DNA of 64,000 nt from Ancalomicrobiaceae bacterium S20 (GTDB lineage Bacteria; Pseudomonadota; Alphaproteobacteria; Rhizobiales; Ancalomicrobiaceae): the NCBI GenBank assembly GCA_040269895.1, contig CP158568.1, positions 2,636,716-2,700,715 of the forward strand, given 5' to 3'. The notes under the pieces were generated by a model. The model was not told where the DNA came from, searched no databases, and was given only the letters and a program-made list of their open reading frames with translations. A program made the translations under genes and the position numbers. Position 1 is the stretch's first letter; each line of letters begins with the position of its first letter. Shown piece after piece: positions 44,523-52,914 of the stretch.

Positions 44523-45415
44523 GCGATCAGCGCCGCGCCGTCGGTGAGCTGGCCGGCCGCGGCCGCGCTCGCGACCAGGAAGTCGGTGCCCGGAATATGC
44601 GGGAAGCCGCGGAAGTTCGCCGTGTTGGCGAAGCGGTCGCGGCAGGTCTCGAACCGCTTGTCGCAGCCGGCCGTGACGGTGAACGTGTCGCCGGCCGCGA
44701 CCGGGCCGGCGGCCGCCTGCCACAGGTCGACGGCGACCGCGCCGCCCGCTATCGCATGCCGCTTCACTTCGGTGGCTCGGCCGGCGTTGGCGCCGCTCGC
44801 CCAGACGAGCCGGCCGCCGTCGAAGGTCCCGCTCGCAAAGCCGTCGAGACCCGAGACCGTCAGGCTGCGGTCGCCACGCTCTGCGGTCACCGTCCCGGTG
44901 CCGCGCCGCGACGGCTGGGTGAGATCGATCCGGCAGCGCGCATCGCCGAGATCAGCATCGCAGCGATGCTGGTAGAGCCGGCCGGAGGCTTCGCCGAGCA
45001 CGGCCGAGAGCGCCCGCACCTCGGCTCGAAAGCCTCCGTCGGTGCGGATCACCTCGCCGATCGTGCCGGTCGAGAGCGCGAGATGAAAGGTCTCCGGATC
45101 GGTCCAGTCGACCAGGAATACCTCCAGCCGCGCCCCGTCGTAGAGCCCCGCCTCGACGTCCGCCTCGTTGATCGCGGCCGAGGACAGTGCGCCGCTGACC
45201 TCGAGGCCGCCGACCGCAAAGCCGGCATTGGCGACAGCCTCGGAAGTCGCGAGGCCGGTCGCCGCGTCATAGGTCGTCCCCGCAAAGACGAGCGGCCGGT
45301 CGTGGTCGGTGAAGCCCATCACCGTACCGTCGGCGCGGGTCAGCCGGAAACAGGTCGCGAGCGTCGTCGCCGGGCCGTCGAGGCGCGCGGCGAAGTCGGG
45401 CGAGAGCGTCTTCAT
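44519..45415 (-). CDS. GTA gp13: DUF2163 tail hub protein
   Basis: 298 residues. DUF2163 signature: TCFRLTRADGTVMGFTDHDR, AAINEADVEAGLYDGA, and the cysteine cluster LYQHRCDADLGDARCRID with GCDKRFETCRDRF. The four cysteines match the family, in which they bind an iron-sulfur cluster in the hub. ATG 45415 overlaps the gp12 stop by 4 bases. Confidence 0.93.
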   Translation of the reverse strand: MKTLSPDFAARLDGPATTLATCFRLTRADGTVMGFTDHDRPLVFAGTTYDAATGLATSEAVANAGFAVGGLEVSGALSSAAINEADVEAGLYDGARLEVFLVDWTDPETFHLALSTGTIGEVIRTDGGFRAEVRALSAVLGEASGRLYQHRCDADLGDARCRIDLTQPSRRGTGTVTAERGDRSLTVSGLDGFASGTFDGGRLVWASGANAGRATEVKRHAIAGGAVAVDLWQAAAGPVAAGDTFTVTAGCDKRFETCRDRFANTANFRGFPHIPGTDFLVASAAAAGQLTDGAALIA

Positions 45416-46068
45416 GTCTTCACCTCGATCAGCGGGATCGACGGGATCTCGCCGGCGGCGAAGGCGGCGAGGTCGATGCGGATCTCGTCGGTGTCGAAGC
45501 GCACCGGCACCTCGAACCGGAATCCGGCCGTGACCGTCGCGCCGGCGGCCGGGATCGCCCCGGCCCGAAAGGTCACGGCGCCGGTCGTCGTATCGACGTC
45601 GAAGTCGGTGCCGGCGATCTTCTCGGCGACCCCGACGGCGACGCGCACGCTGGCGGAGACAGGCTTCGCGATCGTGCGCGTCCATGCGCCCGAGCCGGTG
45701 CCGTAGCGCTTGACGAGCTGGAAGGTGGTCGTCACCCCGTCGCCGACGCCGAGCGCCTGGTCCAACGGACCCGGCACGGCGCTCGGCGCGCAGGAGCGAT
45801 CGTCGATGGCGTCGCGGAAGCGGAAGCCGTGGAGCCGACCGCGCCGCGCCTCGAAGAAGGCGACCACCGCCTGGCAGTCGTCGAGCGAGCGCAGGCCGGA
45901 TCCGGCATCGTAGCGCCGGCGCGAATCCGCCCAGCGCGCGTTGCGCAGCTCCCGGCCCGAGCCGAGCGCGACGATCTCGGTGCGCCGCTCCGGACCGCCG
46001 GACGCCTTCAGCGCCACGGCGAGCGGAAACGACACCTCGTGGAACGAGGGATCTGTCGACACTGGCAT
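45412..46068 (-). CDS. GTA gp12: DUF2460 distal tail protein
   Basis: 218 residues. DUF2460 pattern: FHEVSFPLAVALKASGGPER, RTEIVALGSGRELRNARW, DDCQAVVAFFEARRGRLHGF. The product forms the distal tail ring that joins tube to hub. Its stop overlaps the gp13 start. The plus-strand YdcH gene lies immediately upstream and separates it from gp11. Confidence 0.93.
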   Translation of the reverse strand: MPVSTDPSFHEVSFPLAVALKASGGPERRTEIVALGSGRELRNARWADSRRRYDAGSGLRSLDDCQAVVAFFEARRGRLHGFRFRDAIDDRSCAPSAVPGPLDQALGVGDGVTTTFQLVKRYGTGSGAWTRTIAKPVSASVRVAVGVAEKIAGTDFDVDTTTGAVTFRAGAIPAAGATVTAGFRFEVPVRFDTDEIRIDLAAFAAGEIPSIPLIEVKT

Positions 46069-46152
46069 TTCTCCTCGCTGATTTGATCTTGCTCAACGCG
46101 GCCGCGATTCCGTTCGGATAGCTCTATTCCCGACAAGTCTTTCGGAGATCAA

Positions 46153-46407
46153 ATGAGCCACACGCCTCACGAACTCGTCGCCGAGCTGCCGGAATACGCG
46201 GAACGCATCCACAGCCTGAAGTCGACAAATCAGCATTTCGCGCGTCTGGCAGAGAGCTACCACGAGGTCAATCGCGAAATTCATCGGATCGCCTCGGAAA
46301 TCGAGCATGCGTCCGACGAACACGTCGAAGCCCTCAAGAAACAACGTCTTCTTCTTCTCGACCAGTGCCGCGCGGTACTGGCCGAAACGGAAAACACCGG
46401 AGCCTGA
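46153..46407 (+). CDS. YdcH-family (DUF465) small protein inside the GTA cluster
   Basis: 84 residues. YdcH/DUF465 layout: HELVAELPEYAERIHSLKST, NQHFARLAESYHEVNREIHR, then a coiled-coil second helix (EHVEALKKQRLLLLDQCRAV). The family is a short helical hairpin of unknown function, common in proteobacteria. ATG 46153 has GGAG at a good distance. It is opposite in strand to the GTA genes and lies between gp11 and gp12, so any GTA transcript reads through it antisense. Confidence 0.85.
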   Translation: MSHTPHELVAELPEYAERIHSLKSTNQHFARLAESYHEVNREIHRIASEIEHASDEHVEALKKQRLLLLDQCRAVLAETENTGA

Positions 46408-46430
46408 GCCCCTCCTCGTTGGGTCCGGTG

Positions 46431-47021
46431 TCAGAGCCCGCGCCGTCCCCGTCCGACGGCGCGGGCCAACATTGTCTGGAGCTGCGCCTCCGATCTGCGG
46501 AAGCCCTCGACGTCCGGCGTGTTGATCGTCACCGCCACGTTGACCGCAGCCTGCCCTTGTGTCGCCACGCCGAGCCGGCCATCCGGCCCGCGCGTGAGCG
46601 GCATGACCGCTTCGGGCCCGGCCTCGCCCATGAGGCCGGTGCGCCCGTCGGCGAGCGGGAAATAGCTCGGGCTCGCGACCACGCCGCCCGAGGCGAAGGG
46701 CACCACGCGCCCGCCCTGGAACGCCCCGCCCTTGGCGAAGCCGAGCGCCGAGCCGATGCCCGACAAGGCCGAGCTCGCGGTCGTGTCTATCAGCTTGGTC
46801 AGCGGCGCCAGCGCATTGGTCAACGCGCGGTCGACCAGCCTCAGACCGATGCCTCGCAACACCGTATCGAAGCTCCGGCCCTGTTCGACCGCCCCCTTCA
46901 ACGCGCCGGTGATCGAGCGGCCGAAGGCGAGCGACGAGGTGTTCAGCGCCTCGAGCGACTTCGCCAGCGACGCCGCCGTCTCGTCGGCGGCGGTCAGATC
47001 CTTCGTGTCGAATTCGGCCAT
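46431..47021 (-). CDS. GTA gp11: short tail tape measure protein
   Basis: 196 residues. The helical N-terminal half (AASLAKSLEALNTSSLAFGR) leads to a Gly-rich part with ADGRTGLMGEAGPEAVMPLT, the hallmark of the C-terminal end of phage tail tape measure proteins. Like RcGTA gp11 it is much shorter than phage versions, in line with a short tail. ATG 47021 is preferred over the open frame to 47105 because GGAGG lies just upstream. Confidence 0.88.
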   Translation of the reverse strand: MAEFDTKDLTAADETAASLAKSLEALNTSSLAFGRSITGALKGAVEQGRSFDTVLRGIGLRLVDRALTNALAPLTKLIDTTASSALSGIGSALGFAKGGAFQGGRVVPFASGGVVASPSYFPLADGRTGLMGEAGPEAVMPLTRGPDGRLGVATQGQAAVNVAVTINTPDVEGFRRSEAQLQTMLARAVGRGRRGL

Positions 47022-47040
47022 GGCCGCCTCCTCTCTCGTC

Positions 47041-47226
47041 TCACGGTTCGGTCGGTCCGCCGTCCGCCGCCTCGCGGTCCGGATAGCGGGCGAACAGTGT
47101 TTCAAAACCGGCGCGGTCGAGCGGCCCGCGGACGGGCGGCGCGAGCGCGGCGGCGAATTCGCGCGGGGTCATCGCCCACAACGCGGCCGGGGTGAGCCCC
47201 CAGCCCGCGACGGCCGTCCTGATCAC
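47041..47226 (-). CDS. GTA tail assembly chaperone (rcc01693-like), read in a shifted frame
   Basis: The recognisable protein is FPWDAVIRTAVAGWGLTPAA followed by LWAMTPREFAAAL, the pattern of the small GTA gene after gp10 (rcc01693 type). The first start codon in this frame is GTG 47226, which falls inside the conserved region. The conserved FPWDA lies upstream (47241-47227) with no ATG, GTG or TTG before it. So the protein is probably made by ribosomes shifting from the gp10 frame (+1, equal to -2), giving a gp10-chaperone fusion as in phage G/GT pairs. It could also be an indel error. Confidence 0.7.
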   Translation of the reverse strand: MIRTAVAGWGLTPAALWAMTPREFAAALAPPVRGPLDRAGFETLFARYPDREAADGGPTEP

Positions 47227-47656
47227 CGCGTCCCAGGGGAACGGCCGGGGCGCCCCGGGACCCGGCGAGGGCGGGCGAGCAGGCTCCCTCCCCTGGCTTC
47301 GCTCCAGCCCCTGCTTTCGCCTCGGCGGCTCCTTCCGGAGCCTCGGACGGCGCGCCGAAGGTCGCGACGATCAGTCGGGCGGCGATGTCGGCGAAGCCCG
47401 CCGCACCGCCTTCGGCCGTCATGGCGGCCACGGTCTCGTCGTCGACCGCCTCGCCGGCACCGCGCAGGCCGGCGCCGACGACGCGGATCAGGTCGAGCGC
47501 CGAGAGCCGGCCGGAGCCGAAGCGCTCGGCGAGCGCGACCAGATCATCGACGCCGAAAGCATGTTCGAGCTCGGCGAGCGCGCCGAGCGTCAGGACCAGG
47601 CGACGCGACCGGCCGTCGATGACGGCCTCGATCTCGCCGCGGCGGGCATTGGCCAT
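47102..47656 (-). CDS. GTA gp10-type protein, running out of frame through the chaperone
   Basis: 184 residues as read. Residues 1-103 match the GTA gp10 family (GEIEAVIDGRSRRLVLTLGA, LAELEHAFGVDDLVALAERF, GLRGAGEAVDDETVAAMT). A low-complexity Ala/Gly/Glu/Lys linker (AAEAKAGAGAKPGEG) follows, after which the frame reads out-of-phase through the chaperone sequence to 47102. Family members usually stop near residue 110. The extra tail has no visible homology and may be the zero-frame product of a frameshifting pair. Confidence 0.85.
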   Translation of the reverse strand: MANARRGEIEAVIDGRSRRLVLTLGALAELEHAFGVDDLVALAERFGSGRLSALDLIRVVGAGLRGAGEAVDDETVAAMTAEGGAAGFADIAARLIVATFGAPSEAPEGAAEAKAGAGAKPGEGACSPALAGSRGAPAVPLGRGDQDGRRGLGAHPGRVVGDDPARIRRRARAARPRAARPRRF

Positions 47657-47667
47657 GGTCGCCTCCC

Positions 47668-48081
47668 TCAGAGCGCGGTGAAGCTGACCGCGCCGGCCGA
47701 TTCGAGCGCGATGTCGAAGGTGACCTCGCCGTCGTGATCACCGGAGAATTCGAGCGCCGCGACCTGGAACAGCCCGTCGAGGTTGGCGAAGTCCGGGATC
47801 ACGATGCGCCAGGGCCGGATCGCGCCGGCGAAGAACACCCGGTTCACCGCCGCATCGGAGGCCGAGTCGCGAAAGACGCCGGCGCCGGAGATCGAGGCGC
47901 GGCGCACGCCGGCGCCGGCAAGCAGTTCGCGCCAGCGGCCGGGGCTGTCGGCATCGGTGACGTCGACCGTGTCGGTCGAGAGCTTCAGCTTGCGCGAGCG
48001 GAGCCCGGCGACGGTCACGAAAGTGCCGTTCGCCTGCTCGTCGAGCTTCAACAGGAGGTCGGTGCCGCGCTGGGTGGCCAT
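47668..48081 (-). CDS. GTA gp9: major tail (tube) protein
   Basis: 137 residues. TP901-1-like major tail protein: RGTDLLLKLDEQANGTFVTV, AGLRSRKLKLSTDTVDVTDA, SPGRWRELLAGAGVRRASIS. Stacked hexamer rings of this protein form the tail tube. ATG 48081 follows a GAGGA site; the open frame further upstream is shadow of gp8. Confidence 0.93.
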   Translation of the reverse strand: MATQRGTDLLLKLDEQANGTFVTVAGLRSRKLKLSTDTVDVTDADSPGRWRELLAGAGVRRASISGAGVFRDSASDAAVNRVFFAGAIRPWRIVIPDFANLDGLFQVAALEFSGDHDGEVTFDIALESAGAVSFTAL

Positions 48082-48124
48082 GGGGTCCTCGCGAGTGTGG
48101 GACGGATCGGATGAGTGGCGCCGC

Positions 48125-48535
48125 TCAGGCGGCCGGTTCGGTGATCGCGGCGAGCCGCAGCACGGCCTCCGCCGTGACGCGGTCCTTGAGCACGCGCGTC
48201 TCCACATCGGTGACGCGCAGCAGCACGAGCCGCCGGCCGTCGAGGGCGAGCGACGCATTGTCGAGCGCCGCGGCGACCGCGTCGGCGAGCGCCGCGAGCG
48301 TGTCGCGCGGCTCGGCGCGGGTCTGGGCGCGCAGGGTCAGCCGATGCCGGGTCAGCGGTGCGTCGAGCCCGCTCGCGTCGGTCGAGCGGATCTCGTCGAG
48401 CGCGACCCAGGGCGGGGCGAGGTCGCGCGGCAGGCGATCGTGGACGCGGGCCCCATGCAGCGCAGCGACCACCGCCGCATCCGCCCTGAGCCGCGCCACG
48501 ATTGCGCCGGCGAGCGTTCCGGTCGGGCCGCTCAT
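48125..48535 (-). CDS. GTA gp8: DUF3168 tail terminator
   Basis: 136 residues. DUF3168 layout: AIVARLRADAAVVAALHGAR, PPWVALDEIRSTDASGLDAP, and a C-terminal strand pair. It caps the tail tube at the head side. ATG 48535 overlaps the gp6 stop by 4 bases, so no gene lies between gp6 and gp8. Confidence 0.9.
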   Translation of the reverse strand: MSGPTGTLAGAIVARLRADAAVVAALHGARVHDRLPRDLAPPWVALDEIRSTDASGLDAPLTRHRLTLRAQTRAEPRDTLAALADAVAAALDNASLALDGRRLVLLRVTDVETRVLKDRVTAEAVLRLAAITEPAA

Positions 48536-49110
48536 GCGAGCCTCACGGAGCGATAGGGCGCGATCAGGCTCTCGAAAGTGTCGGCGAGCGCCGCCGGCAC
48601 GATGCCATAGGCGGCACCGTCGCGGTTCTCGTACCAGCGCGCCACCAGAACGAGGATCGCCTGACGCAACGGGTGCGGCACGGCGAGGCCCGAGGGGCCG
48701 TAGCCGGCGACGAGATCGATCTCGATGCCGTTCAGCCGGCGCCGCTGCCGGATGCCGGCGCCGGCCTTGATGGCGACGCGCGGCGGGGTTCCCGCGCTGT
48801 CGACCTCATAGGCGATCGTCGGCAAGGTCGTCGGCACGCCGCTCGCGTTGTAGACGGTGATCGCCGTCACCTGCACGACCGGCGTGATGGGCAGGGCGAA
48901 GACCCCGCCTTTCGGCCAGTCGTCGAGGCAGATGCGCCAGGCCTGCTCGATCAGGACCCGGCGGGTGGCCTGTTCGACCTGCAGACGCGCGGTCGTGATC
49001 AGCGCGGCGAGCAGGGTGTCGTCGTCGCTCGTGGTGAGGCGCAGATGCGCCTTCACCTCGGCGAGCGTCAGCGGCTCGATCGCCGGTGGGGTGACGAGGA
49101 TCGCGGTCAT
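48532..49110 (-). CDS. GTA gp6: head-tail connector (adaptor)
   Basis: 192 residues. Typical gp6-like connector: PLTLAEVKAHLRLTTSDDDT, LLAALITTARLQVEQATRR, and the C-terminal helix HPLRQAILVLVARWYENRD. It forms the adaptor ring below the portal. The next gene in RcGTA is gp7 (head closure or stopper), but here the stop overlaps gp8 directly. ATG 49110 is chosen; an in-frame ATG three codons earlier (49119) is possible. Confidence 0.92.
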   Translation of the reverse strand: MTAILVTPPAIEPLTLAEVKAHLRLTTSDDDTLLAALITTARLQVEQATRRVLIEQAWRICLDDWPKGGVFALPITPVVQVTAITVYNASGVPTTLPTIAYEVDSAGTPPRVAIKAGAGIRQRRRLNGIEIDLVAGYGPSGLAVPHPLRQAILVLVARWYENRDGAAYGIVPAALADTFESLIAPYRSVRLA

Positions 49111-49235
49111 GGGGTCCACCGCTCGATTGAAAGGAGGGAAAGGGCCGACCAGTGGCGGTCCGCCCCGCGCCCGTGGGGCGAGGCGGACGGGAGGCGGACC
49201 GCCGGTCGGCGGGTCCGATCGCGGGAGGGGATCGA

Positions 49236-50498
49236 TCAGGACGTGCCGAACTTCATGAGCTTGATGGCGTCGAAGTCCTGGACGCCGCCGCCGACGCGCT
49301 TGGTCGTGTAGAACAGCGTGTAGGGCTTGGCGCTGTAGGGATCGCGCAGCATGCGCATGCCGATCCGGTCCACGACGAGATAGCCGCGCCGGAAGTCGCC
49401 GAAGGCGATCGCGTAGCTGTCGGCGGCGATCGCCGGCATGTCCTCGGCCTCGACCACGGGGAAGTTCATCAGCGTGGCCGGCGCGCCGGGGGTCGCAGGC
49501 GGCGACCAGAGATAGGCGCCGGTCGTGTCCTTGAACTTGCGGATCTCGGACTGCGTCTTGCGGCTCATGACCCAGGACGCGTTCTGCCGGTAGCCGGCCT
49601 TCAGCGTGTAGACGAAGTCGATGAGCTTGTCGGACGGGTTCGACGACGGGAAGGCGCCGGCCGCGCCGGTCGCGACATAGCCGAGGTTGCCCCAGCTCCA
49701 GGACGCGGCCGCGACCTGGTCATAGGCGAGAAAGCCCTTCGGCTTGTTGACCCCGTCGCCGGTGACGAAGGCGGCGCCTTCCTGCTCGGCGAAGGCGGTG
49801 TCGATCTCCTCGGCGAGCCAGGTGCCGATGTCGATGGCGGCATCATCGAGCAGCGCGCCGCTGGCCGACGGCATGGCGTAGAGCTCCATAGTCGGGAACG
49901 ACATCAGCGACAGGGGCGGGCTCGCCGTCTCGGTACGCGCGCCGGTCTCCGCGACCCAGCCGACAGCCGGGCCGGTCGCCGAGAACGGCTTGTTGTAGGT
50001 CATGGCCGAGATCTGGCGATTGCCGGCGATGGCACGGATCGGCGAGATCTGCGTCATGCGCCGCATCACCTCGCGCTCGAGCTCCGGCGGCACCAGGTAG
50101 CCGCCGTCCGGATTGGAGCCGACCGACAGCGCCTTCTCCTCGAGCCGGCGCAGGTCCTGCTCGGCGCCGGAGCGCACATAGGCCTCAAAGGCCTGCTTGT
50201 GCTCGGCGCCGCGCGGCGACAGGTTCGGGCGCTCGACACCGAGCCCCGGCCGCGCCTCGCGCAGCGCGATGCCATCGTACTTGCGGGTCAGATCGTCGAG
50301 CACGCGGTCGATGCGGGCGAGCTTGTCGGTGGTCAGCGGATCCTCGGCGCCGCGCTTCTCGATCTCGGCGAGCCGGCGGTCGTTGGTCTCCTTGTAGGAC
50401 TCGAACGCGCCCATGAACGAGCCGGTCGAAGCGGCCGCGTCGGAGACGGACTTCTGCTCCGGCGCGGGTGCCGGGACGGGAACGGATGCGATGGTCAT
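49236..50498 (-). CDS. GTA gp5: HK97-fold major capsid protein
   Basis: 420 residues. The N-terminal ~100 residues are a charged helical delta/scaffold region (YKETNDRRLAEIEKRG, LARIDRVLDDLTRKYDG) expected to be cut off by the protease. The HK97-like body then begins at EEKALSVGSNPDGGYLVPPE and continues with VMSRKTQSEIRKFKD and YSAKPYTLFYTTKRVGG. ATG 50498 has AGGTGA just upstream. The protease gene lies 127 bases before it. Confidence 0.94.
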   Translation of the reverse strand: MTIASVPVPAPAPEQKSVSDAAASTGSFMGAFESYKETNDRRLAEIEKRGAEDPLTTDKLARIDRVLDDLTRKYDGIALREARPGLGVERPNLSPRGAEHKQAFEAYVRSGAEQDLRRLEEKALSVGSNPDGGYLVPPELEREVMRRMTQISPIRAIAGNRQISAMTYNKPFSATGPAVGWVAETGARTETASPPLSLMSFPTMELYAMPSASGALLDDAAIDIGTWLAEEIDTAFAEQEGAAFVTGDGVNKPKGFLAYDQVAAASWSWGNLGYVATGAAGAFPSSNPSDKLIDFVYTLKAGYRQNASWVMSRKTQSEIRKFKDTTGAYLWSPPATPGAPATLMNFPVVEAEDMPAIAADSYAIAFGDFRRGYLVVDRIGMRMLRDPYSAKPYTLFYTTKRVGGGVQDFDAIKLMKFGTS

Positions 50499-50625
50499 GA
50501 GATCACCTCGGTTCGGGGTGTGGTTCGGTGTGGTCGACACGCGACCGCTCCGGCGATGGCTCGCCGGCACGGCCGGGATCGCGCGGCGATGCGAAATCGC
50601 CGGGATTGGGATCGCCGCGACGGCG

Positions 50626-51216
50626 TCAGAAGCTGCGCCGCCGCTCGGCCGCGGCGGCCTGTGCCAGATCCCGGGCGATGGCGCGCATGCGGGCGACATG
50701 CGCCTCGGCTTCCAGCGCGAGGGCGGAGACGCCGCGGGTTGAGAGCGGGCCGACACGCGCCTCGGGCTGCATCGGGAAGGTCACCAGCGAGATCTCCCAG
50801 AGATCGACCTCGTGCAGCCGCCGGATGCCGCTGCGCGGATCGCGGCGGCCGCGCACGGTCTTGAAGCCGATCGACAGGCCGTCGAGCACGCCGGCGTCGA
50901 GGAGCGCCAGCACCTCGCGCCCCTTCGACAAGCCGATCAGGATCTGGCCACGCACCGCCAGGCCGCGACCGTCCTCGCGGATCTCCAGCCAGCGGCCGAT
51001 CGGCTCGGCCGGATCGTGCTGCCAGAGCATTTTCACGCCGCTCGCGCCGCGACGGGCGAGCGAGGCGGTGAAGGCGCCGCGCTCGACGATGTCGCGGCCG
51101 AGATCCTCGACACCGAACAGGCTGGCATAGCCTTCGAAGCGCCCCTCGGCATCGACGCGGATCGGGCCGGTCCCGGCGCGTTTCATCTCGGGCGGGCAGA
51201 CGAGAAACGGCCTCAT
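50626..51216 (-). CDS. GTA gp4: HK97-family prohead protease
   Basis: 196 residues. S78-type prohead protease pattern: EGYASLFGVEDLGRDIVERG, AFTASLARRGASGVKMLWQH (catalytic His in LWQHD), and the Ser region DGLSIGFKTVRGRR, then LWEISLVTFPM. It removes the capsid scaffold. ATG 51216 has a GGGAGG site and overlaps the preceding small gene by 4 bases. Confidence 0.92.
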   Translation of the reverse strand: MRPFLVCPPEMKRAGTGPIRVDAEGRFEGYASLFGVEDLGRDIVERGAFTASLARRGASGVKMLWQHDPAEPIGRWLEIREDGRGLAVRGQILIGLSKGREVLALLDAGVLDGLSIGFKTVRGRRDPRSGIRRLHEVDLWEISLVTFPMQPEARVGPLSTRGVSALALEAEAHVARMRAIARDLAQAAAAERRRSF

Positions 51217-51398
51217 CGCGCGCCCTCCCGGCCCAGATCGTCGCGTGCCGGCTCGGGTCCGAGCACGCGCCGCGACAGGCAGGCGACGAAGCGGCGGAAC
51301 ACCGCGAGATGATCCGGCGCCGCGCGGCCCGCTTCGGTCCGCACACACGGGTCGACGTTCACGCCGGAGGACCGGCGCGGCAGGGATTTCGGGGTCAT
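51213..51398 (-). CDS. Small GTA-cluster protein of unknown function
   Basis: 61 residues, basic, no membrane segment. ATG 51398 has GGAG upstream, and the stop overlaps the protease start (ATGA), which supports real translation. No recognisable family; its role could be as simple as translational coupling to the protease. Confidence 0.5.
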   Translation of the reverse strand: MTPKSLPRRSSGVNVDPCVRTEAGRAAPDHLAVFRRFVACLSRRVLGPEPARDDLGREGAR

Positions 51399-51466
51399 GG
51401 CGAAACTCCGTTCGGACCGGCGTACCCGTGATCGGGGCCGGTGTTCGGTACGGGATCGAAACGGGC

Positions 51467-51673
51467 TCAGGCGTCGTCGTCGAAGAGACGCGTCAGCCGC
51501 GCGACTTCCTGGACGAAGTCGTTGAACCGCTTGTTGGATGCGGCGAGTTCCTTGAGGCTCCAGACCAACAGGGCGCTGGCGCCGGAAGCCCAGAGGAACA
51601 GCGCGCGATGGGCGAGATCGCCCTTCTCGCCGAACACGCGCGCGACATCGCCGATGTGCCCGAGGTCGTTCAT
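51467..51673 (-). CDS. Small GTA protein between portal and protease (gp3.5-like position)
   Basis: 68 residues. One likely membrane-like or amphipathic helix (HRALFLWASGASALLVWSLK) and a charged C-terminus (VQEVARLTRLFDDDA). AGGAG lies 9 bases before ATG 51673, and the gene starts 11 bases past the portal stop. RcGTA also has a small gene (g3.5) here; equivalence is by position only. Confidence 0.62.
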   Translation of the reverse strand: MNDLGHIGDVARVFGEKGDLAHRALFLWASGASALLVWSLKELAASNKRFNDFVQEVARLTRLFDDDA

Positions 51674-51684
51674 CGGATCGGCTC

Positions 51685-52914
51685 CTAAGGGACCGCGTCG
51701 GTCGGAATGCGCCCGGCCGACGCCCCGCGCGGGCTGTAGCCGACCGCGAGGCGCTTCTCGTCCTCGTCGAGGAAGGTCGCTTCGCCGAGCCGCTTCCAGA
51801 GGGCGGAGCGCTCGTCGGCGAGCGCCTCGATGGCGTCGACATCCCAGCCGAGCCGGAGCCGGGCGCCGAAGGCCGGGCCGAGCCAGCCGGTCAGCGCCTC
51901 GGTGGTGCGGGCGACCAGCGGCAGCACGGTCAGGCGCCAGAAGGCGCGGTTGGCCTCGGCATAGTTCGAGTAGGTGTTGTCGCCGGGGATGCCGAGCAGC
52001 ATCGGCGGCACACCGAAGGCGAGCGCGATCTCGCGCGCCGCCTCGCGCTTGGCCTCGATGAAGTCCATGTCCTTCGGGCTGTAACCCATGGCCTTCCAGT
52101 CGAGACCGCCTTCGAGAAGCAGCGGCCGGCCGGCGTTGCTCGCGCCCTGGAAGCCGTCTTCCAGCTCCTTCTTCAGCCGCGAGAACTGCTCGTCGGAAAG
52201 ATTGCCGCCGTCCTTGGCCTGGTAGACCAGCGCGCCGGAGGGCCGCGCGGAGTTGTCGAGCAGCGCCTTGGCCCAGGCCGAGGCCTGATTGTGCACATCG
52301 AGGCTCACCTGCGCGGCCTCGATCGGCGCGAAGCCATACTGGTCGTCGAGCGGATGAAACTGCTTCAGGTGCAGGATCGGCGACGGCGCCTCGCCGTCGA
52401 CCGCGAAGCGCACGCTGCGGCCGTTGACCGAATACTCGTAGGCCTCGGGCCAGCCGTCCGGGCCCGGCACGAGCTTCATACGATCGGGCCGGAGGCGGTA
52501 GAGCTCGCGCGGCACCCCGTCGATGTCGACGCGCTCGACATAGGCGTTGCCGGAGACCAGGAGATGGCCGAGCACGCCCTCGATGAGATCCCGGCCGCAT
52601 TCGTGCGGGTTCGGCCGGGCGATGAGATCGAGCAGCGGATGGACGGTCAGCTCGCGATCGTCCTCGTAGAGCAGCAGGGGCACCGAGGCCGCCGCCTCGC
52701 AGACCATGCGCACGGCGCGGAACACGATCGGATTGCGGGCATAGCCCTCGCGGGCGAGGCCGGCATAGTCGCGCGGGCTCCAGAGCGGCCGGCCCTGTCC
52801 CTGCAGCGCAATCAGCGGCCCGACGCGGGAGGATTTTTGCTCCGCCTGGACCGCCACGGCCGGGCGCGCCGGTCCGCCAGCGACCCGGCGCAAGGTGTCG
52901 AGGATCGATGCCAT
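51685..52914 (-). CDS. GTA gp3: HK97-type portal protein
   Basis: 409 residues. Portal pattern: YARNPIVFRAVRMVCEAAAS, HPLLDLIARPNPHECGRDLI, HLKQFHPLDDQYGFAPIEAA, and near the end EIALAFGVPPMLLGIPGDNT and YSNYAEANRAFWRLTVLPLV. It forms the dodecameric ring through which DNA is pumped. The start lies 473 bases after the TerL stop, a wider gap than usual for this pair. Confidence 0.94.
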   Translation of the reverse strand: MASILDTLRRVAGGPARPAVAVQAEQKSSRVGPLIALQGQGRPLWSPRDYAGLAREGYARNPIVFRAVRMVCEAAASVPLLLYEDDRELTVHPLLDLIARPNPHECGRDLIEGVLGHLLVSGNAYVERVDIDGVPRELYRLRPDRMKLVPGPDGWPEAYEYSVNGRSVRFAVDGEAPSPILHLKQFHPLDDQYGFAPIEAAQVSLDVHNQASAWAKALLDNSARPSGALVYQAKDGGNLSDEQFSRLKKELEDGFQGASNAGRPLLLEGGLDWKAMGYSPKDMDFIEAKREAAREIALAFGVPPMLLGIPGDNTYSNYAEANRAFWRLTVLPLVARTTEALTGWLGPAFGARLRLGWDVDAIEALADERSALWKRLGEATFLDEDEKRLAVGYSPRGASAGRIPTDAVP

